DNA from: Thermoflexales bacterium
GTDB lineage: Bacteria > Chloroflexota > Anaerolineae > S140-20
Direction of reading: 5' to 3'
Assembly (NCBI GenBank): GCA_015484715.1
Contig: WFUY01000271.1
Span: 1-6,229, forward strand
Length of the DNA stretch: 6,229 nt
Shown: positions 6,160 to 6,229 of the stretch, in pieces
Position numbering within the stretch: position 1 is the stretch's first letter
How the letters are laid out: the number at the start of each line of letters is the position of its first letter
The notes under the pieces: generated by a model
Database searches by the model: none
What the model was told of the DNA's origin: nothing
The model's input: the letters and a program-made list of their open reading frames with translations, nothing else
Made by a program: the position numbers and the translations under genes

Positions 6160-6229
6160 TTCGCGCCCTCCGTTCGGATGGCGTTCACCTCTTCTGTGAT
6201 GTCTATCCCCACCGGGCACCAGGTGATAC
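6156..6229 (-). CDS. hydB: Group 3b [NiFe]-hydrogenase beta subunit (Fe-S protein), last 23 codons only
   Basis: Reading from the window edge, the frame gives ITWCPVGIDITEEVNAIR, then TEGAK and a TGA stop at 6156-6158. CP followed by a hydrophobic Ile/Val segment is the end of a bacterial-ferredoxin-type [4Fe-4S] motif, and WCPVGIDITEE is characteristic of the C-terminus of the 4Fe-4S dicluster beta subunit of group 3b hydrogenases. The stop overlaps the gamma start by ATGA. Identification rests on 23 residues plus the gene order beta-gamma-delta-alpha; the rest of the gene and the operon promoter lie beyond the window. Confidence 0.8.
   Translation of the reverse strand, partial: ITWCPVGIDITEEVNAIRTEGAK

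Overview
The window reads as a piece of a high-GC bacterial chromosome (roughly two-thirds G+C by eye). All recognisable genes lie on the minus strand. It has canonical Shine-Dalgarno sequences, sigma70-type TATAAT boxes and one classic Rho-independent terminator, so it is bacterial. The gene content (group 3b NiFe hydrogenase, ArnC/GtrB-like glycosyltransferase, AP-superfamily phosphodiesterase) and the repeat-rich intergenic spacers are reminiscent of Chloroflexota or similar thermophile or sediment lineages. That placement is an impression; the window holds no phylogenetic marker.

Right half (6229 down to about 3060): the distal part of a group 3b [NiFe]-hydrogenase (sulfhydrogenase / NADP-linked hydrogenase) operon in the usual order beta-gamma-delta-alpha. 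Only the last 23 codons of the Fe-S beta subunit are inside the window. They are followed by the complete FAD/NAD(P)-binding gamma subunit, the small (delta) subunit with 12 cysteines for three [4Fe-4S] clusters, and the large NiFe catalytic (alpha) subunit. Every junction is an overlapping stop/start (ATGA, TGATG, ATGA), and each internal start has GGAGG exactly 7 nt upstream, so the four subunits should be translated as one coupled unit. Electrons would run NiFe site (alpha) - three clusters (delta) - beta/gamma Fe-S clusters - FAD - NAD(P)H, in the cytoplasm and reversibly. The operon ends in a 17-bp-stem terminator whose 5' arm is itself the last unit of an octamer repeat array that begins at the alpha stop codon.

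Middle (about 3060 to 1708): a gene-free spacer with a small cluster of ATCCGYT motifs, then a TATAAT box, a leader able to form two hairpins, and a diacylglycerol/sphingosine-kinase-like lipid kinase with a strong AAAGGAGG ribosome binding site.

Left (1707 to 1): a 314-bp spacer holding a nested inverted repeat built from ATTCGTG/CACGAAT motifs and flanked by an imperfect direct repeat. An extended -10 promoter at its end drives a two-gene unit: a membrane-anchored GT2 glycosyltransferase of the polyprenyl-phosphate type, and a translationally coupled AP-superfamily phosphodiesterase/phosphatase cut by the window edge. Together with the lipid kinase, these suggest envelope lipid or glycolipid metabolism, transcribed separately from the hydrogenase.

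I see no RNA genes, insertion sequences, CRISPR arrays or plus-strand genes. The gene families are all known. The least explained material is in the intergenic repeats and the lipid-kinase leader.
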